Below, in pieces: positions 1-7,972 of a DNA stretch of 64,000 nt. Position 1 is the first letter of the stretch; the number at the start of each line of letters is the position of its first letter. The translations under genes and the position numbers were made by a program. The DNA lies in the NCBI RefSeq assembly GCF_003143555.1, contig NZ_CP029347.1, positions 1,922,001 through 1,986,000 on the forward strand. The letters are read 5' to 3'. The notes under the pieces are model-generated. The model was given only the letters and a program-made list of their open reading frames with translations, did no database searches and had not been told where the DNA came from. The DNA comes from Saliniradius amylolyticus (lineage in GTDB: Bacteria; Pseudomonadota; Gammaproteobacteria; Enterobacterales; Alteromonadaceae).

Positions 1-252
1 CGTCGCGGTAAAGCCGCGTTAAGTGGCAATATGCTCGGTTCGGCTCGTCAATATTTTGAGAAAGCGCTGGTTGCCCTAAACGCACAGGCCGTTGCCAACG
101 AATACACCCAGGCACGGCATCAGGAGATCACCGATTTATTGGAAGATATTAACTCCAGCCTGCGGGATGCCAACGCCGCCGACCGCGCCAGACAACGAGA
201 AGAAAATAAAGACGAGCTGGACGAATTATTTGCCCCTAAGAAGAAGTGGTAA
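1..252 (+). CDS. C-terminal end of an unidentified protein (cut by window edge)
   Basis: The frame is open from base 1 and stops at TAA 250-252, so only about 83 C-terminal residues are visible; an ATG at 31 is internal to the open frame. The segment is charged and probably helical, rich in Ala, Glu, Asp and Arg, and ends in a basic APKKKW tail. I do not recognise the family. Its last 17 bases overlap the end of the convergent LysR gene. Confidence 0.6.
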   Translation, partial: RRGKAALSGNMLGSARQYFEKALVALNAQAVANEYTQARHQEITDLLEDINSSLRDANAADRARQREENKDELDELFAPKKKW

Positions 253-1150
253 GCTGAGCCTGCCAGTCATAGGCGCTCAGTAGTTCCATACAGGCCTGAG
301 CCGGTATCGAAATACTGGCTCGGCTACGCCGAAACACCCCGACTCGCCGTACCCCGGACCCCTTCTCCATTGGGCGGCACTCCAGGCCTCGGCGGGTCAT
401 CTCCCGCTTACACAACGCCGGGACCACTGCCACTCCCAGACCCGCAGACACCAGCTCCCCCACCGTGGAGAGCTGACTGGCTTCCGCCACCGGCGAGCTC
501 TGCACACCGACATTTGCCAAGGCCCGATCACACCAGCTCCTAAGCGCTGAGCCCCGGTTCATCGCAATATAATGATGTTCGGCTAGGACTTCCCAGCCAA
601 GCCGGTCTTTTGCACACAAAGAGTGGGCCCTGGGCATAATCATCAAAAATTCGTCATCAAATAGGGGGGTAAACTCCATCCCCTCGGCGCGCTCCGATTC
701 AAAGCTGACCCCCAGTTCTGCCCGCCCCTTCTGCACCGACTCGATGACCCGTTCCATCACCACATCCTGTACCGTTAAATTTATCTGCGGCCAACGCCGG
801 TGGAAGGCCGACAGTACGCCGGGCAACAAACTATTGGCAAACGACGGCATAGCGGCAATCGTCAGCTTACCCCGCTGCATGGCGAACAGGTTGTGCAGGT
901 CACTGAAGGCTTCCTCCCAGTCATGCAGCAATCGCCGCGCCACTGGTAAAAACGCCTGCCCCTCGGGCGTCAGACTCACGGATCTTTTGGTGCGACTGAA
1001 CAGCCGTCCGCCAATATGCTGTTCAAACTTACCCAAGGCAATGGATAATGCCGGTTGGGACAGGTGCAAGCGCTCGGCGGCCTCGGCAAAGGAGCCACTT
1101 TGTGCCAGTTGCACAAACACCTGCAGTTGCCGATGGGAGATTGCAGACAT
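236..1150 (-). CDS. LysR-family transcriptional regulator
   Basis: This 304-residue protein has the LysR layout: an N-terminal winged helix-turn-helix (about residues 1-60, with [20 protein letters not shown] as the recognition region) and a C-terminal substrate-binding domain. It is divergent from scoAB with a 108-bp AT-rich gap, the usual place for a LysR protein that controls its neighbour. Control of ketone-body or acetoacetate CoA-transferase genes is therefore inferred; the effector is not deducible. The 3' end overlaps the convergent upstream gene by 17 bp. Confidence 0.9.
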   Translation of the reverse strand: MSAISHRQLQVFVQLAQSGSFAEAAERLHLSQPALSIALGKFEQHIGGRLFSRTKRSVSLTPEGQAFLPVARRLLHDWEEAFSDLHNLFAMQRGKLTIAAMPSFANSLLPGVLSAFHRRWPQINLTVQDVVMERVIESVQKGRAELGVSFESERAEGMEFTPLFDDEFLMIMPRAHSLCAKDRLGWEVLAEHHYIAMNRGSALRSWCDRALANVGVQSSPVAEASQLSTVGELVSAGLGVAVVPALCKREMTRRGLECRPMEKGSGVRRVGVFRRSRASISIPAQACMELLSAYDWQAQLTTSS

Positions 1151-1258
1151 AAATTATTTTTATTAAAAGCTAAATTAAATCAATTTTACAAAAAATACAC
1201 ATTATCCAATACTTGTTCAACACTTACCCTGTCTGACAATAATAATAGGAGCAATCCC

Positions 1259-1960
1259 ATGTCAGGATTTAATAAGGTTGTTGCCAGCTATGACGAGGCC
1301 ATGGCCGGTCTGAAAGACGATATGACCATCATCGCCGGTGGCTTTGGGCTGTGCGGCATTCCCGAAGGGCTGATCGCTCAGATCCAAAAAATGGGCACCA
1401 AGGGTCTGACCGTGGTCTCCAATAACTGTGGTGTGGACGGCTTTGGCCTGGGCCTGCTGCTGGAAAAGCATCAGATCAAGAAGATGGTGGCCTCTTACGT
1501 GGGCGAAAACGCCCTGTTTGAAAAGCAGCTATTAGACGGCGAATTGGAAGTGGAACTGACGCCTCAGGGCACACTGGCCGAGAAGATGCGCGCTGGCGGC
1601 GCAGGCATTCCAGCTTTTTATACCGCCACCGGCTACGGCACACCCGTAGGCGAAGGTAAGGAAGTGCGCGAGTTTAACGGCCGCCCCCACATCCTGGAAG
1701 AGTCGGTGACCGGCGATTTCGCCATCGTCCGTGCCTGGAAAGCCGACACCATGGGCAACTGCATCTACCGCCATACGGCGCAGAACTTCAATCCCATGGC
1801 CGCCACCGCCGGTAAGATCACCGTGGTGGAAGCCGAAGAAATCGTCCAGCCGGGCGAGTTGGCTCCCACTGAAATTCAAACGCCGGGCATCTATGTGGAT
1901 CGCGTGATCCAGGGCCAGTTTGAAAAACGCATCGAACGCAAAGTCACCCGCGACGCATAA
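1259..1960 (+). CDS. scoA: Succinyl-CoA:3-ketoacid CoA-transferase subunit A
   Basis: This 233-residue protein is the alpha subunit of a family I CoA-transferase, which moves CoA from succinyl-CoA to acetoacetate so that the ketone body can be used as acetyl-CoA. The N-terminal glycine-rich segment [16 protein letters not shown] and the [16 protein letters not shown] stretch are typical of the A subunit. The chosen ATG has an AGGAG ribosome binding site about 6 bases upstream; longer in-frame forms start within the divergent promoter region and lack this signal. The subunit B gene follows 12 bp downstream. Confidence 0.93.
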   Translation: MSGFNKVVASYDEAMAGLKDDMTIIAGGFGLCGIPEGLIAQIQKMGTKGLTVVSNNCGVDGFGLGLLLEKHQIKKMVASYVGENALFEKQLLDGELEVELTPQGTLAEKMRAGGAGIPAFYTATGYGTPVGEGKEVREFNGRPHILEESVTGDFAIVRAWKADTMGNCIYRHTAQNFNPMAATAGKITVVEAEEIVQPGELAPTEIQTPGIYVDRVIQGQFEKRIERKVTRDA

Positions 1961-1972
1961 AGGAGAACAACA

Positions 1973-2629
1973 ATGGCACTAACCCGTGAACAGATTGCCA
2001 TGCGAGTGGCGCAAGAATTTAAAGACGGCAGCTATGTGAACCTGGGCATCGGCATTCCGACCCTGGCCGCCAACTATGTCCCCGATGGCGTTGCGGTAAT
2101 GCTGCAATCGGAAAACGGCCTACTCGGCATGGGCCGCTACCCCACCGAAGATGAAGTGGACGCCGATATGATCAACGCCGGTAAAGAAACCGTGACCGCC
2201 TCCGTAGGCGCGTCGATTTTCAGCTCGGCGGAAAGCTTTGCCATGATCCGCGGCGGCCATGTGGATTTCACCGTACTGGGTGCTTTCGAGGTGGACTGCA
2301 ACGGTAACATCGCCTCCTGGATGATCCCCGGCAAGCTGGTAAAAGGCATGGGCGGCGCGATGGATTTGGTGGCCGGTGCCAAGAACATCATCGTCACCAT
2401 GACTCACGCCGACAAACACGGTAACTCAAAGCTGCTTAAAGAATGTAAGCTGCCGCTGACCGGGGTTAACTGTATCACCCACATCATCACCGATCTGGCG
2501 ATGCTGGAAGTCAAAGAAGGCGCCTTCCATCTGGTAGAGCGCGCACCGGGTGTATCCGTGGATGAAATCCGCGAAAAGACCGAAGGCGAACTGGTGGTTA
2601 ACGGCGATATTCCGGAGATGCGTATTTAA
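1973..2629 (+). CDS. scoB: Succinyl-CoA:3-ketoacid CoA-transferase subunit B
   Basis: The 218-residue beta subunit carries the catalytic glutamate in the SENGLLGMG motif (Glu47), which forms the glutamyl-CoA thioester in this family. A strong AAAGGAG site precedes the ATG by 7 bases. It is co-transcribed with the A subunit. Length and sequence match the bacterial ScoB/AtoA type, so the alternative acetate CoA-transferase (AtoDA) remains possible, but the glycine-rich motifs read closer to SCOT. Confidence 0.93.
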   Translation: MALTREQIAMRVAQEFKDGSYVNLGIGIPTLAANYVPDGVAVMLQSENGLLGMGRYPTEDEVDADMINAGKETVTASVGASIFSSAESFAMIRGGHVDFTVLGAFEVDCNGNIASWMIPGKLVKGMGGAMDLVAGAKNIIVTMTHADKHGNSKLLKECKLPLTGVNCITHIITDLAMLEVKEGAFHLVERAPGVSVDEIREKTEGELVVNGDIPEMRI

Positions 2630-2657
2630 CCCCCTTTTACTTCTATAGTTGGGAGGA

Positions 2658-2747
2658 AGCATTGCCGAACACAGACACGCTGTGAATCCGTCCATGGACG
2701 CTCTTCTTCGACGTCCTGTCTCACAAGGTCTGCTTATCGACAATGCT
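2658..2747. repeat. 90-bp imperfect inverted repeat in the scoB-helicase gap
   Basis: The outer arms AGCATTGCCGA (2658-2668) and TCGACAATGCT (2737-2747) pair with one mismatch. Inside lie the palindrome GTCCATGGAC and a GGACG/CGTCC pair. The 224-bp gap has no credible gene. The element resembles the small palindromic intergenic repeats of marine gammaproteobacteria; family membership is inferred only from its structure. Confidence 0.5.
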
Positions 2748-2816
2748 TTCGCCCGATACATTCCCATCATTACCACTCCCCCGGCGAATCACTTTTACCC
2801 CAGCGCCCTTCGCGCG

Positions 2817-2822
2817 TATAAT
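2817..2822 (+). promoter_or_regulatory. Probable -10 element for the DEAD-box helicase gene
   Basis: A perfect TATAAT stands 32 bases before the TTG start, with a weak TTTTAC at about 18 bp upstream as -35. It would give a leader of roughly 25 nt. Confidence 0.4.
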
Positions 2823-2853
2823 TGGCCTAACTTTCGCGTAACGGACACCTTTC

Positions 2854-4191
2854 TTGCACTTTTCTGAACTGCCCCTCGATCATCGCCTGACCCAAACTCT
2901 GGAGCGTAAAGGCTTCGAAGAAGCCACCGAGATCCAAGCCAAAGGCATTGCCCCGGCGCTGCAACATAAGGATCTTATCGTCTCTTCCAAGACCGGCTCC
3001 GGTAAGACACTGGCCTACCTGATTCCGGCCATTCAACGGGTGCTAAGAACCAAGGCGCTGAGCAAGAAAGACCCCAGAGTGCTGATTCTGGCCCCCACCC
3101 GCGAACTGGCTAAACAGGTGTTTTCCCAGCTTAAGAGCCTGACCGACGGTATCGGCCTGAAAAGCGCACTGGTACTGGGCGGCGAAAACTTTAACGATCA
3201 GGTTAAAGCCCTGCGCAAGGACCCTCAATTTGTGGTGGGCACGGCCGGGCGCATCGCCGATCACCTCAAAGACCGCAGCCTGTTCTTAAACGGGCTGGAG
3301 CTATTGATTCTGGACGAAGCCGACCGCATGCTGGATTTAGGCTTTAGTGAGCAGCTCAAGGCCATCGACGCCGCCGCTGACCACCGCAAGCGCCAGACCC
3401 TGATGTATTCAGCCACCCTGGATAACGCTGAACTGCACGAGCTGACCCGTGAGATGCTCAACGCGCCCCAGCGCATTTCTTTGGGTGCAGCCGGTGAAGA
3501 GCATAAAGACATCGAGCAGAAGTTTATCTTTGCCGATCATATCGAGCATAAAGAGGCCTTGCTGAACGCTCTGCTAAAACAGCAACACTTTCAGCAGGCG
3601 ATCATCTTTACCGCCACCCGTGAAGATACCGACCGCCTCGCCAAGTTAGTGAGCGAGCAAGGTTACAAGAGCATGGGCCTGTCCGGTGAGCAAACCCAGG
3701 CGCAGCGCAGCCACATTATGAGTGAGTTCAGCCGCGGCCACTTTAAAATTCTGGTGACCACCGATGTGGCCTCGCGCGGCCTAGATCTGCTCAAAGTGTC
3801 TTTAGTGGTCAACTTCGACCTGCCAAAACAAGCCGAGGAATACGTCCACCGCGTCGGCCGTACCGGCCGTGCCGGTAATCAGGGCAGCGCCTACTCCTTT
3901 GTTGGCCCCAAAGACTGGAATAGCTTTGTCGCCATTCGCGACTTTATTCACCAACAGCCGGAATTTACCGAGCTAGACGGCCTGGCCGCCAAATTCAGCG
4001 GCTTTAAGGCGAAACCCAATAAGCGCACCGGCAAATGGGCCAAAGCCTCACAGAAAGGCGCTCAGGGTAATAACGGCAAGACAAAACAAAAGAAACCGGT
4101 CAAACGCATCAACACCTTCGCCGGTGAGGATGTGGGCGATAAGCCGCTGCTGATTAAGAAAAAGCCAAGGCCGAAACCCGAGGAAGAGTAA
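2854..4191 (+). CDS. DEAD-box ATP-dependent RNA helicase (SrmB/RhlE-like)
   Basis: This 445-residue protein shows the superfamily 2 helicase motifs in order: the Q-motif region, Walker A SKTGSGKT (45-52), PTREL, DEAD in LDEADRML, the SAT motif in YSATL, and motif VI HRVGRTGRAG. A basic tail after about residue 385 is usual for RNA-binding extensions. Such proteins unwind RNA in ribosome assembly or cold adaptation. The start is TTG: an in-frame stop at 2839 leaves no upstream ATG, and the protein begins HFSEL like other family members. The exact subfamily is not certain. Confidence 0.9.
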   Translation: MHFSELPLDHRLTQTLERKGFEEATEIQAKGIAPALQHKDLIVSSKTGSGKTLAYLIPAIQRVLRTKALSKKDPRVLILAPTRELAKQVFSQLKSLTDGIGLKSALVLGGENFNDQVKALRKDPQFVVGTAGRIADHLKDRSLFLNGLELLILDEADRMLDLGFSEQLKAIDAAADHRKRQTLMYSATLDNAELHELTREMLNAPQRISLGAAGEEHKDIEQKFIFADHIEHKEALLNALLKQQHFQQAIIFTATREDTDRLAKLVSEQGYKSMGLSGEQTQAQRSHIMSEFSRGHFKILVTTDVASRGLDLLKVSLVVNFDLPKQAEEYVHRVGRTGRAGNQGSAYSFVGPKDWNSFVAIRDFIHQQPEFTELDGLAAKFSGFKAKPNKRTGKWAKASQKGAQGNNGKTKQKKPVKRINTFAGEDVGDKPLLIKKKPRPKPEEE

Positions 4192-4285
4192 CTATTTCGG
4201 TTACCGCCAGCCTCCAGATGGTGGCTGACAAATGGCTATCATCCAGTGTTGATAGCCCCCCTCTAAACAAGTTGAACCCAAGCAT

Positions 4286-4420
4286 TTAGACCCCTTCCAG
4301 GCCCTCAGCAAAACTAACAATAAACTCTAAGCCGACAAAGCAAAATGTGACGGCAACCGCACCGAGTAACATAAGGTCACGGTTGTTTTTCTTATAGCCA
4401 ACTATCGTTAATGCGATAAC
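4286..4420 (-). pseudogene. Remnant of a small membrane protein abutting the attC site
   Basis: Reading leftward from the attC right-hand core, the frame gives about 44 residues: SVIALTIVGYKKNNRD followed by a hydrophobic stretch LMLLGAVAVTFCFVGLEF, ending at TAA (4286-4288). It looks like the C-terminal end of a protein with one or two membrane segments, lacking its own start. Either the cassette inserted into a membrane-protein gene, or this is a second short cassette product starting at an internal ATG. I do not recognise the family. Confidence 0.4.
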
Positions 4421-4497
4421 GCTTTAATGAGAGGCGAGCGCGAAGCGCGAGTCCTGCACGACCAGCGGGAGCGCCTTGCTCGATTGAATTGTTAGGC
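4414..4497 (-). repeat. attC-like integron recombination site
   Basis: In the orientation of the adjoining gene, a GCCTAAC core (4491-4497) overlaps the stop codon and is followed by an 84-nt imperfect palindrome ending at GTTATCG (4414-4420). The arms TAACAATTCAATCGAG and TAACGCTTTAATGAGAG pair with mismatches, and a GC-rich centre forms the loop. This is the architecture of an attC site of a gene cassette. No integrase gene is in the window, so it is an isolated cassette. Confidence 0.7.
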
Positions 4498-5049
4498 ATG
4501 AACAACCCCCTCAATCATGAATACATTTTCAAATGCCTCTTTTCTTTGTCTTTCTTCGATTTTTATGCCAGCTTGAGAAAGCACTTCGTTTTCATGGCCA
4601 TAATCAGAATCATTAAAATCGACACAAGCTCTCAGTTTTGCGTTCGACTCTAGCCTTAATATGTAAATGAATATCTGCTTGCCATTTGGCTGATGATTAT
4701 GATGTTTTTTGGCGTGCCAAAAGGCATATCCCGGATGAGTCGAAAATGATACTGGCTTGATTTCGTGCTTGATTTGTTTGGCTCCACCATGAAAGAGTAC
4801 GCACTTGTCATTTACAACAATACCACTTTGTATAATTTTTGAATTCAACGTGTGCCAATCGGTATCAGAAAAAGAATCACTTTTTTGCCTATATCGATCA
4901 AAAACCGTTTTCAAATCCTTTGCCGGTACCACCGCTGAAAGTAATTTATAATAAACACTCTCCTCAATCTCTCGATTGATTTTCCGTTCTTCATCCGCTT
5001 TATTCAATAAGTACTGAAAATATGCTGTAGCGAGTCGGTTGATGTCCAT
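4492..5049 (-). CDS. Cassette-borne putative ADP-ribosyltransferase-fold protein
   Basis: This 185-residue protein has no signal peptide and is visibly AT-richer than its neighbours. Three spaced motifs fit the ADP-ribosyltransferase fold: LFHGG (85-89), which could bind NAD; SFSTHPGYAFWHA (101-113), like the STS strand; and ENEVLS (153-158), like the catalytic ExE loop. The spacing matches small bacterial mono-ADP-ribosyltransferases. The first motif has His where the classic Arg would be. The gene sits between two integron core sites. Catalytic activity and target are unknown; the family call is inferred from motifs only. Confidence 0.5.
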   Translation of the reverse strand: MDINRLATAYFQYLLNKADEERKINREIEESVYYKLLSAVVPAKDLKTVFDRYRQKSDSFSDTDWHTLNSKIIQSGIVVNDKCVLFHGGAKQIKHEIKPVSFSTHPGYAFWHAKKHHNHQPNGKQIFIYILRLESNAKLRACVDFNDSDYGHENEVLSQAGIKIEERQRKEAFENVFMIEGVVHA

Positions 5050-5056
5050 AGTTGTT

Positions 5057-5063
5057 GTCTAAC
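5057..5063 (-). other. Upstream integron core site of the cassette
   Basis: The sequence GTTAGAC on the minus strand fits the core consensus GTTRRRY and lies 7 bases before the ATG of the cassette gene, where a cassette boundary is expected. A GTTTAAC (5085-5091 on the minus strand) just upstream could be the partner core of a degenerate short site. Confidence 0.5.
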
Positions 5064-6065
5064 AGCTTTTTATATTAAATTCTGGTTAAACCGCAGAGGA
5101 CTTGAAGGGGCTATCAGCATAAAATCTCCTTATTTTTTAATATCCTGAGTCCATCCGGTCCCTGCCAGCGTTTGGATTGGCTTTGGGGAAAGCGAGAACC
5201 GGGTTTAGTCGGGTCTGTGTATAAACATAAGCTAATCGCATATGCTCAGTGATTCAAGAGGTTAGAACGTCTGCCTTTGGAGAAAGTAAGAAGTCGGTCG
5301 CTCACACTCACTCCCTGTTCGTCTACGCTCGATTTTCTTGGTCATCGGCTATCCATGCCTCTGCCCAAGTCCAGCTTCGGCATCCCTTGCCTTCGCGTTC
5401 AAACCTAAAATCGCTGCGCGCTCCCGCGATTTTTAAACGGTTTTCACCCCTGAAATTTAACCCACTTTTTCCGGCGCCTGCCCGCCACAGGGTGTTTTAA
5501 CGGGCCGGTTGGTGCAAGACCTTGGTTTTCGTGATTATTTTGGAGACCCTGAGACAGGCTCAGGGTGGCTCTGGTGGTTAGGTTTAATCCCTGTCGCTTT
5601 GACTTTCCCTTACCGTGCCAAGGCTCAATCGAACGCGAAATCCTGGACGATTTCGCGAGGCGATAGCTTTGCAGGATGCTACCTTGAGCCGGTTCGATGC
5701 TGTAAGAGCCTTGGTTCGGCAAGGTTCCCGGAAAGTCAGGAGCGACCTAAGACCTTTTCGCCCCTTTTGGGTCTTTCTAAAAGGGGCGGCACGCCAGGGA
5801 ATGGCGTGTCGTATTGGGCAGGGAGGCCAAAGGTGGAATCCACCTCAAATTCAGTATCTTGGCTACTCAGTAAAAACTAAAAGGACTAGGCCCCAGCCTT
5901 CGCCGGGGCGACGAGGGGGTATGCAGGGTACTCGCAAAAGAACTGGGCCCCGAACCAGTTTTGGGGTGGCAGCTCACTTAGGCTCCACAAGTAATATCGG
6001 CAATGGCCCCCTGATCGAGTCATGGGTCACCAAATGCGATTTGGCGATGGAGTAGCCAAAAACAA
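5064..6065. repeat. Hairpin-rich non-coding tract
   Basis: About 1 kb without a believable gene. It holds at least eight perfect or near-perfect hairpins: 5407-5433 (AAAATCG arms), 5546-5566 (ACCCTGAG arms), 5634-5657 (CGCGAAATC arms), 5709-5724, 5759-5788 (CGCCCCTTTT arms, 10 bp), 5831-5845 (AGGTGG arms), 5941-5960 and 6030-6044. Short open frames in it have no recognisable protein features. It looks like a cluster of palindromic intergenic elements beside the cassette. Confidence 0.5.
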
Positions 6066-6090
6066 CAAACCCGGCTCAAGGCCGGGTTTG
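6066..6090 (-). terminator. Intrinsic terminator after etfA
   Basis: A perfect 10-bp stem CAAACCCGGC/GCCGGGTTTG with a 5-nt loop is followed in the minus direction by TTGTTTTT. It lies 28 bp past the etfA stop. Confidence 0.85.
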
Positions 6091-6117
6091 GTTAATTAAG
6101 AAACCAGAAAGCCCTGA

Positions 6118-7044
6118 TTACAGTTTGCTTTCCAGCTCGGGCAACACCTCAAACAAATCTCCCACCAGGCCGTAATCGGCCACCTGGAAGATAGGCGCTT
6201 CTTCATCCTTGTTGATGGCCACGATCACCTTGGAGTCTTTCATGCCCGCCAGATGTTGGATGGCGCCGGAAATGCCCACCGCGATATACAAATCGGGGGC
6301 GACAATCTTACCGGTCTGACCCACCTGCATATCATTGGGCACAAAGCCCGCATCCACGGCGGCACGTGAAGCGCCGATGCCGGCACCGAGCTTATCGGCA
6401 ATTCCTTCCAGCAGCTTGAAATTGTCGCCGTTTTGCATGCCACGGCCACCGGAAATCACCACCTTGGCGGCAGTCAGTTCGGGACGCTCGGACTCGGTTA
6501 ACTGCTCGCCCGCGAAACGGGACTTGGCGTAATCTTTTGCCAGATCCAGCGCCTGCACCTCGGCACCGCCGCCTTCGGCTGTATCTTCAAAGGCACTGGC
6601 GCGCACGGTAATCACCTTGATGGCGTCCGAAGACTGCACCGTAGCGATGGCGTTGCCGGCGTAGATGGGCCGCACAAAGGTATCGTCGCTGTCCACGGCG
6701 ATGATGTCGGAGATCATATTCACATCCAGCAGCGCCGCCGCACGGGGCATAAAGTTTTTGCCCGTGGTGGAAGCCGCCGCCACAATATGGCTGTAGTCTT
6801 TACCCAGCTCCTGCACCAGGGCGGCTACCGGCTCGGCCAGTTGATGGGCGTAGTTGGCGTGCTCGGCGACGAGCACCTTAGCCACACCCTCATATTTTGC
6901 CGCCGCTTCGGCCATGGCCTGGCAGTTATCCCCAGCCACTAACAGGTGCAGCTCATCGCCCATTTGTCTGGCGGCACTGACCAGCTTGCCGGTCTCGGGT
7001 TTTAACGCCTGACCGTCGTGTTCTGCATAAACTAATACCGCCAT
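6118..7044 (-). CDS. etfA: Electron transfer flavoprotein alpha subunit
   Basis: The 308-residue protein is the FAD-binding subunit of the electron transfer flavoprotein, which takes electrons from acyl-CoA and other flavin dehydrogenases and passes them to ETF-ubiquinone oxidoreductase. The C-terminal FAD domain shows [27 protein letters not shown] and [14 protein letters not shown], all diagnostic. The ATG directly abuts the etfB stop codon (TAAATG), so translation is coupled. Confidence 0.96.
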   Translation of the reverse strand: MAVLVYAEHDGQALKPETGKLVSAARQMGDELHLLVAGDNCQAMAEAAAKYEGVAKVLVAEHANYAHQLAEPVAALVQELGKDYSHIVAAASTTGKNFMPRAAALLDVNMISDIIAVDSDDTFVRPIYAGNAIATVQSSDAIKVITVRASAFEDTAEGGGAEVQALDLAKDYAKSRFAGEQLTESERPELTAAKVVISGGRGMQNGDNFKLLEGIADKLGAGIGASRAAVDAGFVPNDMQVGQTGKIVAPDLYIAVGISGAIQHLAGMKDSKVIVAINKDEEAPIFQVADYGLVGDLFEVLPELESKL

Positions 7045-7794
7045 TTAAATCACCTTCGCTTCGTTTTTCAGTTTATCCAACAGCTCATCCACGCTTTCCA
7101 CCTTGATACCGCCCTGACGCTCTGGCGGCGGCGTGACTTTAAGTGTCTGCACGGTGTTTTTCAGCTCAACTCCCAGCTCTTCGGCGCTTAAGGTCTCCAG
7201 CGGCTTACGCTTGGCTTTCATAATGTTGGGCAACGAGGCGTAGCGAGGCTCGTTTAAGCGCAGGTCAGTGGTGACAATGGCGGGCATATCCAGCTCCACC
7301 GTTTGCAGGCCGCCGTCTACTTCACGGGTCACCTGCACACTGCCCTCGCCCAGTTCGACCTTGGAGGCAAAGGTGCCCTGCGGCCAATCTAATAGCGCGG
7401 CAAGCATCTGACCGGTTTGGTTGTTATCCGAGTCGATGGACTGTTTTCCCAGGATCACCAGCTCTGGCTGCTCTTTCTCAACCAGTTTTTGCAGCAGCTT
7501 GGCAACGTTAAGGGAGTCCAGTGCGTCTTCCTGCTCAATCTGGATGGCGCGATCGGCACCCAGTGCCAGCGCGGTGCGTAGCTGTTCCTGACAGGCTTTA
7601 TCACCGATGGAAACCACCACCACCTCGTCGGCCTTGCCCGCTTCTTTCAGGCGTACCGCCTCTTCCACGGCAATTTCACAAAAAGGGTTCATGGCCATCT
7701 TGGTGTTGGCCAGATCCACCCCGGTGTTGTCGGATTTAACGCGGACCTTGACGTTGTAGTCGATCACGCGCTTGATAGGGACCAGTATCTTCAT
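7045..7794 (-). CDS. etfB: Electron transfer flavoprotein beta subunit
   Basis: This 249-residue protein begins [20 protein letters not shown] and carries the ETF beta signature region [20 protein letters not shown]. It binds AMP structurally and docks partner dehydrogenases. It is the first gene of etfBA and is divergent from the ETF-ubiquinone oxidoreductase gene, so both halves of the electron route share one regulatory gap. Length is typical. Confidence 0.96.
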   Translation of the reverse strand: MKILVPIKRVIDYNVKVRVKSDNTGVDLANTKMAMNPFCEIAVEEAVRLKEAGKADEVVVVSIGDKACQEQLRTALALGADRAIQIEQEDALDSLNVAKLLQKLVEKEQPELVILGKQSIDSDNNQTGQMLAALLDWPQGTFASKVELGEGSVQVTREVDGGLQTVELDMPAIVTTDLRLNEPRYASLPNIMKAKRKPLETLSAEELGVELKNTVQTLKVTPPPERQGGIKVESVDELLDKLKNEAKVI

Positions 7795-7862
7795 GTTATT
7801 ACCACCTTTCAGTGTTTTTTGTGCCGCCTTTACAGGCGAATTTTGAGCTAAAGTTACTTTCT

Positions 7863-7880
7863 GTTGACGTAAACGTCAAC
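7863..7880. promoter_or_regulatory. Perfect inverted repeat in the etf divergent promoter region
   Basis: The arms GTTGACGT and ACGTCAAC are exactly complementary around a 2-bp AA spacer. The site lies between etfB and the ETF-QO gene. In gammaproteobacteria etf genes are often controlled with fatty-acid or branched-chain amino-acid catabolism, and MerR-type LiuR sites have this kind of TTGACGT/ACGTCAA dyad. The regulator assignment is an inference. Confidence 0.5.
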
Positions 7881-7913
7881 CCAATCTACCCTTGTGCCAC
7901 CGTTTTTATTTAC

Positions 7914-7928
7914 ATACTTTTAAAGTAT
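7914..7928. promoter_or_regulatory. 15-bp palindrome before the ETF-QO gene
   Basis: ATACTTT and AAAGTAT pair perfectly around a single T, 45 bp before the GTG start of the ETF-QO gene. It could be an operator overlapping that promoter; no regulator is identified. Confidence 0.3.
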
Positions 7929-7972
7929 ATAGACCAAGTTTGTAACTGTTTGCATACAGCTAAGGGGGCAGT

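Noticed and set aside
2649-2867. 72-residue plus-strand frame before the helicase
   Set aside because: It runs through the 90-bp palindrome and the promoter and has no protein features.
4201-4413. Second attC site left of the first one
   Set aside because: A GTTCAAC-like core and the hairpin GGCTATCA/TGATAGCC exist, but no matching partner core with attC spacing is found.
5509-6055. Two overlapping plus-strand frames of 123 and 146 residues
   Set aside because: They lie across the hairpin tract, have no start signals or recognisable domains, and their composition follows the palindromes.
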